Below are positions 54,117 to 61,591 of a stretch of DNA of 61,835 nt, in pieces. The notes under the pieces are model-generated. The model was given only the letters and a program-made list of their open reading frames with translations, was not told the origin of the DNA and searched no databases. The position numbers and the translations under genes are program-made. Numbering within the stretch: position 1 is the first letter of the stretch; every line of letters starts with the position of its first letter. The DNA is from UBA1413 sp964461455 (GTDB lineage Bacteria > Bacteroidota > Bacteroidia > Bacteroidales > Prolixibacteraceae): contig CAYWUJ010000012.1 of the NCBI GenBank assembly GCA_964461455.1, forward strand, positions 1-61,835, read 5' to 3'.

Positions 54117-55652
54117 ATGGATCGGAAAGAGAAGTTCGGAATGCTGGAGGAGATGAACCGCCTGGCAGAAGAAGGGGGAGGTGAAGAGAGAAGGGAAAAA
54201 CAGCACTCTGCAGGCAAGAAGAGTGCCCGGGAGAGGATTCTCCTGTTGGCCGACCCCGGCACCTTTCGCGAGATCGACAGGCTGGTGACCCACCGGAACC
54301 ACGATTTCGGCATGGAAAAGAAAAAGGTCCCCGGCGATGGGGTGGTGACCGGCTATTGCCAGGTCAACGGCCGGCTGGTATATCTGTTCGCCCAGGATTT
54401 CACGGTTTTCGGGGGAACCCTCAGCAGGGCCAATGCCGACAAGATTGTCAAGGTCCAGAACCTGGCCATGAAGATGGGAGCTCCGGTAGTGGGACTGAAT
54501 GATTCCGGGGGTGCCCGCATTCAGGAAGGGGTGGAAAGCCTGGCCGGATATGCCGACATTTTTTACAATAATGTGATGTCGTCGGGCGTCATCCCCCAGA
54601 TTTCGGTGATTCTGGGGCCTTGTGCCGGGGGGGCGGTCTACTCGCCTGCCCTCACCGACTTTATCTTTATGGTCAGGGACACCAGTCACATGTTCGTGAC
54701 CGGTCCCGAAGTCATCAAAGCGGTCACCCATGAAGATGTGACCAAGGAGGATCTCGGGGGTGCGGTCACCCATAACTCGAAGAGCGGAGTGGCTCACTTC
54801 GCCGGGGAAAATGAGGAACAGACCCTGATGATGGTCAGGGAGTTGCTGAGCTTCCTGCCTTCCAACAACATGGATGACCCTCCGCAGAAACAACCCGCAG
54901 ATCCTGCACAGCGGAGGGATCCCGAACTGGCAGGGATCATCCCCGATGACCCCAACAAACCCTATGATATGCGCGAAGTGATCGTCAGGGTAATCGACGA
55001 CCGTCATTTCCTGGAGGTGCAACCCCACTATGCCACCAATATCATCACGGGGTTCGCCCGCTTCGGGGGCCAGCCTGTGGGCATCGTCGCCAACCAGCCG
55101 GCCAGCCTTGCCGGCGTCCTCGATATCAACTCATCGGCCAAAGCCGCACGCTTCGTCCGCTTCTGTGATGCCTTCAACCTCCCCCTGGTCACCTTTGTCG
55201 ATGTGCCGGGATTCCTGCCCGGAACCAGCCAGGAATTCGGGGGTATCATCAGGCACGGAGCCAAACTCCTCTACGCCTTCGCCGAAGCCACCGTTCCCAA
55301 GATCACCCTGATCACCCGGAAAGCCTATGGCGGAGCCTATGACGTCATGTCAAGCAAACATATCGGCGCCGACATCAACTATGCCTGGCCAACCGCGGAA
55401 ATCGCCGTCATGGGCCCCGAAGGAGCCATCAATATTTTATACCGCGGACTGGAAACCCCGCAGGAGAAAGCCAACGCCGTCGAAGAATACCGGAATACCT
55501 TCGCCAATCCATACAAAGCAGCAGCCCTCGGATATATCGACGAAATCATAAGTCCCGACGAGAGCCGCCCCAAAATCATCGACGCTTTGGAGATGACCCG
55601 CAACAAGAGAAAAACCAACCCTGTGCGCAAACACGGTAATATTCCCCTGTAA
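54117..55652 (+). CDS. Acyl-CoA carboxylase carboxyltransferase (propionyl-CoA carboxylase beta type)
   Basis: 511 residues from ATG 54117 (MDRKEKFGMLEEMNRLAEEG); the frame is open upstream, but family members begin here. Two crotonase-like halves: SARERILLLADPGTFREID, VVGLNDSGGARIQEGVESL, ILGPCAGGAVYSPALTDF in the first; VDVPGFLPGTSQEFGGIIRH, ITRKAYGGAYDVMSSK and AWPTAEIAVMGPEGAINILY in the second. It moves the carboxyl group from biotin to an acyl-CoA, most likely propionyl-CoA giving methylmalonyl-CoA. A sodium-pump decarboxylase is less likely, since a biotin carboxylase is present and no membrane subunit is seen. Confidence 0.94.
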   Translation: MDRKEKFGMLEEMNRLAEEGGGEERREKQHSAGKKSARERILLLADPGTFREIDRLVTHRNHDFGMEKKKVPGDGVVTGYCQVNGRLVYLFAQDFTVFGGTLSRANADKIVKVQNLAMKMGAPVVGLNDSGGARIQEGVESLAGYADIFYNNVMSSGVIPQISVILGPCAGGAVYSPALTDFIFMVRDTSHMFVTGPEVIKAVTHEDVTKEDLGGAVTHNSKSGVAHFAGENEEQTLMMVRELLSFLPSNNMDDPPQKQPADPAQRRDPELAGIIPDDPNKPYDMREVIVRVIDDRHFLEVQPHYATNIITGFARFGGQPVGIVANQPASLAGVLDINSSAKAARFVRFCDAFNLPLVTFVDVPGFLPGTSQEFGGIIRHGAKLLYAFAEATVPKITLITRKAYGGAYDVMSSKHIGADINYAWPTAEIAVMGPEGAINILYRGLETPQEKANAVEEYRNTFANPYKAAALGYIDEIISPDESRPKIIDALEMTRNKRKTNPVRKHGNIPL

Positions 55653-55678
55653 GAAAGAGCTAAAATAAACGCCAGATA

Positions 55679-55709
55679 TTTGATATTACGTGATTTATTC
55701 CTACTTTTG
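55679..55709 (+). promoter_or_regulatory. Promoter of the rpsF-rpsR-rplI operon
   Basis: TTTG (55679-55682), a 19-base spacer and TACTTTTG (55702-55709) match the Bacteroidota consensus exactly. The rpsF ATG follows 43 bases later. This is the clearest promoter of the window. Confidence 0.85.
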
Positions 55710-55752
55710 CGCCCTCTTTTAAAGAATGTTGAATAATAAAATTTGATGCCCA

Positions 55753-56109
55753 ATGATGAATCAGTATGAAACCGTTTTCATTGCAACTCCCGTTTTATCT
55801 GAGCCACAGGTAAAGGAAGCGGTAAAAAAATTCAGGGACATCATCACCGACAACGGTGGCGAAATGATCCATGAAGAAGACTGGGGGATGAAAAAACTGG
55901 CTTACCCCATCCAAAAGAAATCGACAGGGTTTTATCACCTGTTTGAGTTCACGTCGGCTCCGACCTTAATCGACAAGCTGGAAACCGAATTCCGTCGTGA
56001 TGAGAAGATCATCCGTTTCCTTACCGTGAAACTGGATAAGCATGCGGCTGAATACAGCCAGAAAAGAAGGAATTTATTAAAGGACAAAGCAGTAGAAAAG
56101 GAGGAATAG
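55753..56109 (+). CDS. rpsF: 30S ribosomal protein S6
   Basis: 118 residues; the second codon (55756) is also ATG. MNQYETVFIATPVLSEPQV, IHEEDWGMKKLAYPIQKKSTG and FYHLFEFTSAP are typical S6, which pairs with S18 on the platform of the 30S subunit. The last residues (KDKAVEKEE) form an acidic/basic tail. First gene of the conserved S6-S18-L9 operon; rpsR starts 3 bases after its stop codon. Confidence 0.97.
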   Translation: MMNQYETVFIATPVLSEPQVKEAVKKFRDIITDNGGEMIHEEDWGMKKLAYPIQKKSTGFYHLFEFTSAPTLIDKLETEFRRDEKIIRFLTVKLDKHAAEYSQKRRNLLKDKAVEKEE

Positions 56110-56112
56110 AAC

Positions 56113-56382
56113 ATGACCGCAAATACAAGTGAAATCAGATACCTGACCCCGCCGTCAGTAGAGATCAAGAAAAAGAAGTACTGCCGTTTCAAAAAGAACG
56201 GTATCAAGTATGTTGATTACAAGGACCCTGAATTTCTCAAGAAGTTCCTTAACGAGCAGGGGAAGATTCTTCCCCGCCGTCTCACCGGCACATCACTGAA
56301 ATTCCAGCGCAAGGTTGCACGTTCCGTCAAAAGGGCACGCCACCTGGCTTTGCTTCCCTATGTCGCTGATATGTTGAAATAA
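56113..56382 (+). CDS. rpsR: 30S ribosomal protein S18
   Basis: 89 residues. The CRFKKNGIKYVDYKDPEFL core and RRLTGTSLKFQRKVARSVKR are S18 signatures. It binds S6 and 16S rRNA. A strong Shine-Dalgarno AGGAGG lies about 12 bases upstream, inside the end of rpsF, which is unusual compared with most genes of this window. Confidence 0.97.
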   Translation: MTANTSEIRYLTPPSVEIKKKKYCRFKKNGIKYVDYKDPEFLKKFLNEQGKILPRRLTGTSLKFQRKVARSVKRARHLALLPYVADMLK

Positions 56383-56400
56383 TTTAAAGGAGGAAAGACG

Positions 56401-56847
56401 ATGCAGATTATTTTAATTCAGGACGTAGAGAAACTCGGACAGAAGGACGATATTATCACGGTGAAGGACGGGTATGCCCGCAATTACCTTATTCCCAAGA
56501 AGATGGCCATCAAAGCCACCGAATCGGCGCTCAAGGTGATTGCCGAGAACAAGAGGCAGCAGGCCCATAAGGAAGCCAAAATGAAGGGAAATGCCGAATC
56601 ACTGGCCACCAGTTTGGGCAGCCTGAAGCTTACCATTGGCGTCAAAGCCAGTACCACCGGTAAGATCTTCGGATCGGTCACCCCGCTGATGATCTCCGAG
56701 GCCATCAACAAAAACGGATTTGAGATCGAACGTAAGCAGGTGGTCGTCGCCGATGACCATATCAAGGAAGTGGGTAACTACTCTGTCAGGGTAAAACTTC
56801 ACAGGGAAGTGTTTGTGGAAATCCCCCTGGAGATCGTTGCCGAATAA
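56401..56847 (+). CDS. rplI: 50S ribosomal protein L9
   Basis: 148 residues. The N-terminal domain MQIILIQDVEKLGQKDD with KDGYARNYLIPKKMA is the L9 signature, followed by the long connecting helix and a C-terminal rRNA-binding domain. It sits on the 50S L1 side. Preceded by AAAGGAGG 8 bases before the ATG, again a clear Shine-Dalgarno. Last gene of the operon, followed by a terminator. Confidence 0.97.
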   Translation: MQIILIQDVEKLGQKDDIITVKDGYARNYLIPKKMAIKATESALKVIAENKRQQAHKEAKMKGNAESLATSLGSLKLTIGVKASTTGKIFGSVTPLMISEAINKNGFEIERKQVVVADDHIKEVGNYSVRVKLHREVFVEIPLEIVAE

Positions 56848-56875
56848 GCACGATCACCAGCCAGAGATATACAGA

Positions 56876-56908
56876 GAGGTTGCACCCGGGGTGCAGCCTC
56901 TTCTTTTT
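56876..56908 (+). terminator. Terminator of the S6-S18-L9 operon
   Basis: GAGGTTGCACC (56876-56886) and GGTGCAGCCTC (56890-56900) form an 11-bp stem with a 3-base loop, followed by TTCTTTTTT. Confidence 0.9.
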
Positions 56909-56999
56909 TGGACTCCTGTCCGGAATGGGGAGCATTCCACCCTCTAGTGTGGTAATGATGCCTGCCACCAAGAGACAGGCGGGGCGCTTTCTCCCGGGT

Positions 57000-57383
57000 T
57001 CACACCTGCCTGACGGCCATGGTTTCGATTTCCACCAGTGCTCCCAGGGGAAGCTGTTTCACGGCAAAAGCTACGCGGGCAGGTGGCAATTCACGATAGT
57101 ACAGGGCATACACCTCATTCATCGCTTTAAAATCGGCCATATCGGCCAGCAGACAGGTCGATTTGACCACATCGCCGAATCCGTATCCCGCTGCTTCCAG
57201 AATCGCCCCTATATTCTCCATCACCTGGCGCGTCTGACCAGCAATGCCTCCCTCAGCGAGTTTCCCCGTGGCCGGATCCAACGGCACCTGACCCGCAATG
57301 AAAAGCATACCATTGGCCTCCACGGCCTGACTGTAAGGCCCCACCGGCTGGGGAGCCTTCTCCGTAAAAATCACCTTTTTCAT
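57000..57383 (-). CDS. ridA: RidA family reactive-intermediate deaminase
   Basis: 127 residues from ATG 57383; the frame is open 24 codons upstream, but that part is not family-like. Start KKVIFTEKAPQPVGPYSQA, then FIAGQVPLDPATGKL, and the C-terminal PPARVAFAVKQLPLGALVEIE with the catalytic Arg. RidA trimers hydrolyse enamine/imine intermediates such as 2-aminoacrylate released by PLP enzymes. A 20-base near-palindrome lies 9 bases upstream of the start. Confidence 0.95.
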   Translation of the reverse strand: MKKVIFTEKAPQPVGPYSQAVEANGMLFIAGQVPLDPATGKLAEGGIAGQTRQVMENIGAILEAAGYGFGDVVKSTCLLADMADFKAMNEVYALYYRELPPARVAFAVKQLPLGALVEIETMAVRQV

Positions 57384-57391
57384 CCTGAAAA

Positions 57392-57411
57392 ATTTAATGT
57401 CGACGTTAAAT
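57392..57411. promoter_or_regulatory. 20-base near-perfect palindrome upstream of ridA, possible operator
   Basis: ATTTAATGTC and GACGTTAAAT are inverted arms with one mismatch, centred on GTCGAC, 9 to 28 bases before the ridA ATG. The position and symmetry fit a dimeric regulator site. Confidence 0.5.
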
Positions 57412-57970
57412 CCCCGGTAAATATATAAATGGAACCAATTAAAAGAGCAAGTCATAGTTAGTAAAAATTGCCATTCGCAATTAATTGATTTTTACCCTGA
57501 TTGAGGTTGCCTGACACACATCTCTTCCTAATTTTGAAATGTGCCTGCTTTTTTTATTCCAGAAAGTGACCGTAACAATCAGCGCTAGTTTTTGATTACC
57601 ACTAAAATAGGATACTGCAATAAAAAAACCTTTACAGAATGCTTTCTTAGAAAAGAACAATCCTGTTATTGTTTTTGTCAAAAAAATCCGTATATTGAAT
57701 TGGCGTTTTTGAGTGACAATACAGAGATTAAGTTTTCAAGTAAGCTTGCCCCAATGCTTACAGAGATATACGAACACTACTATGAAGCTTTCCATTACAG
57801 GAAAAAACAAATTTGTTTAGAAGTCTCTCCGGAGTACACACACGTTAAAGTGTTCCCGGTCCGGAGAGGAAAAGCATCTGCCTTAAAACCACCACAAAAC
57901 TGCTATGCGTTAACCATATATTTAAAAACCAATCGGTTGGTTTTGTTATATCACCTATTAAACACATCAA
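57412..57970. other. AT-rich region before the islet, with a doubtful small open frame
   Basis: From here base composition drops. Nothing recognisable is seen between 57412 and about 57590. An open frame at 57592-57987 (TTG start; first ATG 57754) would encode up to 131 residues without signal peptide or known motif, and its 3' end overlaps the next gene by 17 bases. It may be a real small gene or chance. A hairpin at 57925-57944 lies inside its end. Confidence 0.5.
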
Positions 57971-57987
57971 ATGGAACCCAATATTAA
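57592..57987 (+). CDS. Doubtful hypothetical protein
   Basis: Up to 131 residues from TTG 57592, or 77 from ATG 57754. Cys-rich at the start (YCNKKTFTECF, CYCFCQ), then a region with EIYEHYYEAFHYRKKQICLEV and VKVFPVRRGKAS. I do not recognise it. The overlap with the next gene and the terminator-like hairpin within its last codons speak against it. The 77-residue form could be the remnant of a degraded gene. Confidence 0.2.
   Translation: MITTKIGYCNKKTFTECFLRKEQSCYCFCQKNPYIELAFLSDNTEIKFSSKLAPMLTEIYEHYYEAFHYRKKQICLEVSPEYTHVKVFPVRRGKASALKPPQNCYALTIYLKTNRLVLLYHLLNTSNGTQY
57925..57944. other. Perfect 8-bp hairpin before the HExxH lipoprotein gene
   Basis: AAAACCAA, loop TCGG and TTGGTTTT form a perfect 8-bp stem 26 bases before the ATG at 57971. 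With A on one side and T on the other it could act as a weak terminator or as an operator for the islet operon. Confidence 0.45.
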
Positions 57988-59539
57988 CAAGCAGGTATAT
58001 AAAACAGGCATATTAATTGTGGCCTTGGTAATTATCTCAATTTCATGCGAAAAAGACGAGTTATTGAGAATTCCGGAAGAGGAAGGTTTAACGGTAGAGC
58101 AAGCGGTGCATTTTGTTGAATTACAAAAAGTTAATCAGTTTACCCTGAAATCGGGAGGTCAGCAAATGCAAAGCATCAACATTATGGTTGATTGGGACAA
58201 AGCAAAATGTAGCAGCAACAAAAATGTTTGGGTGGTAGAGACCCTGATTAAAGGAGAGGGGAGGTTCGGTTTTGCTACGGCTGAAAATATGAGAGCCTGG
58301 AAATCAACCGGCAACAGGGCTTTTATTTCTTCCATGTCACGGTTGGTAGTGACAAAGGAAAAGAAGAGCGGTGAAATACATTCGTTTATTATGAGCATTG
58401 CAGGAGAGAAGCAGTATATTGAGATGAAGAATTTCAGGTTATGGGATAATACCTATCTGAAAAGAGATAAAGAGTTGTCGGGATACGTATTTTTTCATAC
58501 ACTGTCAGGCCAGTTTGTAAATGGATGGATTTACTGTGATGGTAAGATAACGAATACGGTTATCGATGCCAGCAACCTGGATCTCACCCTGCAATTGAAA
58601 TCGACAGCTGAAATGGCGATTTACGAATGGGTTGAATATTGCACTGATTACTACACAATAGGGTGGGTAGACGGGGAAGTTGTATCTTTTCGCCAAACAG
58701 GGTCAAGTTGTTCTGTTGTACTGGAATATGCCGGAAGTTACAGCTCCGGGGGTTCTGAAGATTCAGGTGGTGGAGGTTACTTGCCATCTTCGGATGAAAC
58801 AACTTGCGACTGTGATATTTGTCCGGTATGTGGAGGATGTATTCAAGGTGTCACTCTCAAACGTCTGCCTTTACCTGGCAGTGGGGAAACCTCCCCTACA
58901 TCAGGCGACTGTCCGGTATGTCACTGTTTGCCTATAGTTGACACAAGTGATTTAACAAAGAACCCTAAAGCTTTATGTGTTTATGAACATCTTATGCATG
59001 GAGGCGTTTTACAAGATTTCATTTCCCGATATTTTGGGCCATCAGAACCCAATCATTCTTTTTTGGGAGAACTCAATTTGACTTGGGTATTGGGAAATTC
59101 AACAGAAACAACACCTATTGGTGTAGCAGGGAATGGGCGTTATTCAGTAGTAATAAGCTTGAATGAAACAAGCATAAATAATTATTCGACAACAAACTTA
59201 GCTATCAGTATGCTACATGAAGCATTACATGCAAAACTTATTGCTGAATTTTATGATGATATTGGCTCTACAGACTTCCAGAAATTGTATAAATATTATC
59301 AAGGCTGGGACTTGGGAGATATTGACAAAATTCAAGAAAGACAAATGTTTCAAGACTATTTGGATGAACTTGCCTCAGCCTTACAATCATTTGACAGGGA
59401 TCAAAACATTATCAGACCTCTCGATTTTTACTTAGAAGCTCTTAAATATGATTTTTCAGTTCAATTAGGCATGGATATTTATCAACAAGGATATGAAGAA
59501 TTTCTTGCTTTGCTATATGATAAAACAATTTGTCACTAA
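57971..59539 (+). CDS. Lipoprotein with Cys-rich linker and C-terminal HExxH zincin motif
   Basis: 522 residues. The hydrophobic signal ends IISISC, so it is probably lipidated. Residues about 30-260 are beta-rich with no family that I recognise. A linker with Gly/Ser and two Cys clusters follows: CDCDICPVCGGC (about 279-292) and CPVCHC (about 314-319), which may bind metal or form disulfides. The C-terminal 200 residues contain LNETSINNYSTTNLAISML just before HEALH (His416 to His420), a zinc-metallopeptidase signature, and a helical tail. This kind of C-terminal zincin recurs in Bacteroidota surface proteins, including toxin-like ones (from memory). Its 3' end overlaps the next gene by 23 bases. 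Confidence 0.65.
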   Translation: MEPNINKQVYKTGILIVALVIISISCEKDELLRIPEEEGLTVEQAVHFVELQKVNQFTLKSGGQQMQSINIMVDWDKAKCSSNKNVWVVETLIKGEGRFGFATAENMRAWKSTGNRAFISSMSRLVVTKEKKSGEIHSFIMSIAGEKQYIEMKNFRLWDNTYLKRDKELSGYVFFHTLSGQFVNGWIYCDGKITNTVIDASNLDLTLQLKSTAEMAIYEWVEYCTDYYTIGWVDGEVVSFRQTGSSCSVVLEYAGSYSSGGSEDSGGGGYLPSSDETTCDCDICPVCGGCIQGVTLKRLPLPGSGETSPTSGDCPVCHCLPIVDTSDLTKNPKALCVYEHLMHGGVLQDFISRYFGPSEPNHSFLGELNLTWVLGNSTETTPIGVAGNGRYSVVISLNETSINNYSTTNLAISMLHEALHAKLIAEFYDDIGSTDFQKLYKYYQGWDLGDIDKIQERQMFQDYLDELASALQSFDRDQNIIRPLDFYLEALKYDFSVQLGMDIYQQGYEEFLALLYDKTICH

Positions 59540-60020
59540 AATAGGAATGCTTGTTCTGATCTTTCTTATTTTACTGGGATGTAAAAGTAATCCATCAGTA
59601 GAATCTCAACCGGCAATTTTTATCGATAACCGGAACAGTAGTTTTTATGTGGTAGCCAATTCAAATGATACCCTGGACTGCTTAATATATGTAATTCGTA
59701 AACCTGTACTTCGTTATACTGAGGACTCTATCTTACTGAGTACAAATTATAAATATTACTTTCTTGAGCACTACCTCAAATATAACGACTATCATGATGA
59801 TACCTTTATTAAGCCCTCTTCAATCCTTGACAGCATTACTTACAAAAACAAAACGTGGTTAGAAGTTGAAGATAACCTTGACTCTTTATGGTTACCCGTG
59901 TGTTGTTCGAGGTGTGGTAGTATTTACGATACAATGAGAATTTGGTTAATCGAGCCCAGCACACATTCCGACTCATTGATATTCAGACAGGTTCATCGAC
60001 AATTCCATCAAACACAATAA
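59517..60020 (+). CDS. Small lipoprotein of unknown function
   Basis: 167 residues from ATG 59517; an in-frame TTG eight codons earlier is possible. The signal ends FLILLGC, a textbook lipobox. The mature part begins KSNPSVESQ and contains FIDNRNSSFYVVANSND, a Tyr/Asp-rich middle and a Cys cluster VCCSRCGS near residue 135. Not recognised. Its start overlaps the 3' end of the HExxH lipoprotein gene, which suggests coupled translation and a shared job, for example a partner or protective protein. Confidence 0.6.
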   Translation: MIKQFVTKIGMLVLIFLILLGCKSNPSVESQPAIFIDNRNSSFYVVANSNDTLDCLIYVIRKPVLRYTEDSILLSTNYKYYFLEHYLKYNDYHDDTFIKPSSILDSITYKNKTWLEVEDNLDSLWLPVCCSRCGSIYDTMRIWLIEPSTHSDSLIFRQVHRQFHQTQ

Positions 60021-60080
60021 AATTGAAAGGACAACAATCCGGTTTCAGAACATTGTCTGGCACAGGCTTTATTACTGATT

Positions 60081-60569
60081 ATGAGAACACACATTATTTA
60101 CATTTGTCTGTTTCTTTTTATCGGACAATTGACATGTTCCCAGAAAAAGGAGAGTAAACCAGGTATTCTGATAAGGGAAGAAGTGCTTACTGAATCAGGT
60201 ATCCGGTATATATATAGGGATGAAAACTGGAACAAAAAATTTGAACCAGGATTACAGGCACTTGGGTATGATCTGATCGATCTTAGCATTGATACTTTAA
60301 AAGTATCTTCAATGGTCAGGGAAGAAATTAAACCTGGTAATTTGTACCTGTTAAATAAAAATAAGTGGCGAATTCATACAAAACTTTCCGGTGATGGCCG
60401 AATAATATCTGTGTCGTTCTGGTTCAAAGATGAATCAGGCATAGAGAATTCTGAACTGACAACCCTGGCACGAAGAATAATAAATGAAGTACAATGGAAG
60501 TTGTATTTTAATAAAGAGGTTAGCGAGCTGTTTTATTTACAACTATCAATACCAGGTCCTGTAATTTAA
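60081..60569 (+). CDS. Small exported protein of unknown function
   Basis: 162 residues. The hydrophobic N terminus THIIYICLFLFIGQLTC ends in Cys and is probably a lipoprotein signal. The rest has ILIREEVLTESGIRYIYRDE and a basic/aromatic middle (LYLLNKNKWRIHTKLSGDG), then VSFWFKDESGIENSEL. No named family is recognised. It is the third gene of the AT-rich islet, 60 bases after its neighbour. Confidence 0.55.
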   Translation: MRTHIIYICLFLFIGQLTCSQKKESKPGILIREEVLTESGIRYIYRDENWNKKFEPGLQALGYDLIDLSIDTLKVSSMVREEIKPGNLYLLNKNKWRIHTKLSGDGRIISVSFWFKDESGIENSELTTLARRIINEVQWKLYFNKEVSELFYLQLSIPGPVI

Positions 60570-60589
60570 TAATTTGTTATTTACTCAAA

Positions 60590-60904
60590 TTGAAATCACC
60601 CCTTAATATTCACTATCTATTACTTTTGCTGATTGCAAATTCACTGTTTTCTCAGGAGATCAAAAATGGCTTCGAAATCGAGCGGAAAACCAGAGAAGAT
60701 GGGAAATCTTCAGTTAGCTACAAAGAAGTTGTTGCATGCCCTCCCAGAATGAGTCCCAAAGGTGTTAACGGACAAGACATTGAATTCATGGGATCGATAC
60801 TTAATTCTCGCGAGAAATTAAATCAAATTGAGAAGTCGATCTTAAGGGAAGAGGAGATTAAACTTCTAAGTGCCTCACCCTGTATTGTTCATTGCCATAT
60901 TTGA
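60590..60904 (+). CDS. Small exported protein of unknown function (TTG start)
   Basis: 104 residues from TTG 60590. A signal peptide (NIHYLLLLLIANSLFSQ) is convincing despite the TTG. The mature part is polar (IKNGFEIERKTREDGKSS), with KEVVACPPRMSPKGVNG and a C-terminal CIVHCHI, which gives Cys and His ligands. Not recognised. It lies between two other exported islet genes. Confidence 0.5.
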   Translation: MKSPLNIHYLLLLLIANSLFSQEIKNGFEIERKTREDGKSSVSYKEVVACPPRMSPKGVNGQDIEFMGSILNSREKLNQIEKSILREEEIKLLSASPCIVHCHI

Positions 60905-60967
60905 ATATATTATAAGGTTTTCTTGATTATACAAACAAGTTATCAGCAAACATATAATCCCATTTTA

Positions 60968-61591
60968 ATGAGAGTTACTTTACTATTAATCGGAATACTG
61001 TTTTATGTTAATTGTAATGCATGTAGATGCCCAAATGAAGAACGGGACAGTACTGTCCATAAAGCGATTCTCAATTCAGACTTAATTTTTACTGGAGAAT
61101 TAATCTCATGCGAATATGATGAGCCATTTATTAAAGCTTATCAGTTCAAAATCAATGAACTTTTCAAAGGTGACTACCATCAAGATACAATTAATGGATG
61201 TATAACAGGAATGTGCTCCGTAATTCCAAGAGAACCTGGACTGTGGATCGTTTACGCATCACTAATAAATGATTCAACAATTGAAATAAACAATTGCAGT
61301 CCGACAATTTCTCTGACAAGAACAAATATCTTAATTCCGCCACCTTCAATATTTCCTGAGTTTGAAGACCAAACTTCAGATTCATTAAAAGTGAAGATTT
61401 ATAAACTTGAAAGAAAAATTGATGGGTTAAATTATTGGTTGTCTGACTTAGAAAAACTTCGAAAATATAAGAGAGAACACAATATGATAATCGAAACTAG
61501 AAATAAAGCCAGACAAATTTATTTGATAGCATCTCTTGTTTTGATGAATTTAATTTTACTGACAATCGTATTTATAAAAAAAAGAAAATAA
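60968..61591 (+). CDS. Membrane-anchored protein with TIMP/netrin-like (NTR) domain
   Basis: 207 residues from ATG 60968; a TTG 15 codons upstream is open but unlikely. The signal peptide ends FYVNCNA, and cleavage there would leave mature CRCPNEE, a Cys-x-Cys N terminus as in tissue inhibitors of metalloproteinases. The pattern then fits the NTR beta-barrel: NSDLIFTGELISCEYDE, YQFKINELFKGDY, a Cys-x4-Cys (CITGMC), WIVYASLINDSTIEINNC. The C terminus is a coiled polar region, one membrane helix (about 186-204) and KKRK inside. Lipidation at Cys19 is an alternative. It is the last gene of the islet. Confidence 0.6.
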   Translation: MRVTLLLIGILFYVNCNACRCPNEERDSTVHKAILNSDLIFTGELISCEYDEPFIKAYQFKINELFKGDYHQDTINGCITGMCSVIPREPGLWIVYASLINDSTIEINNCSPTISLTRTNILIPPPSIFPEFEDQTSDSLKVKIYKLERKIDGLNYWLSDLEKLRKYKREHNMIIETRNKARQIYLIASLVLMNLILLTIVFIKKRK

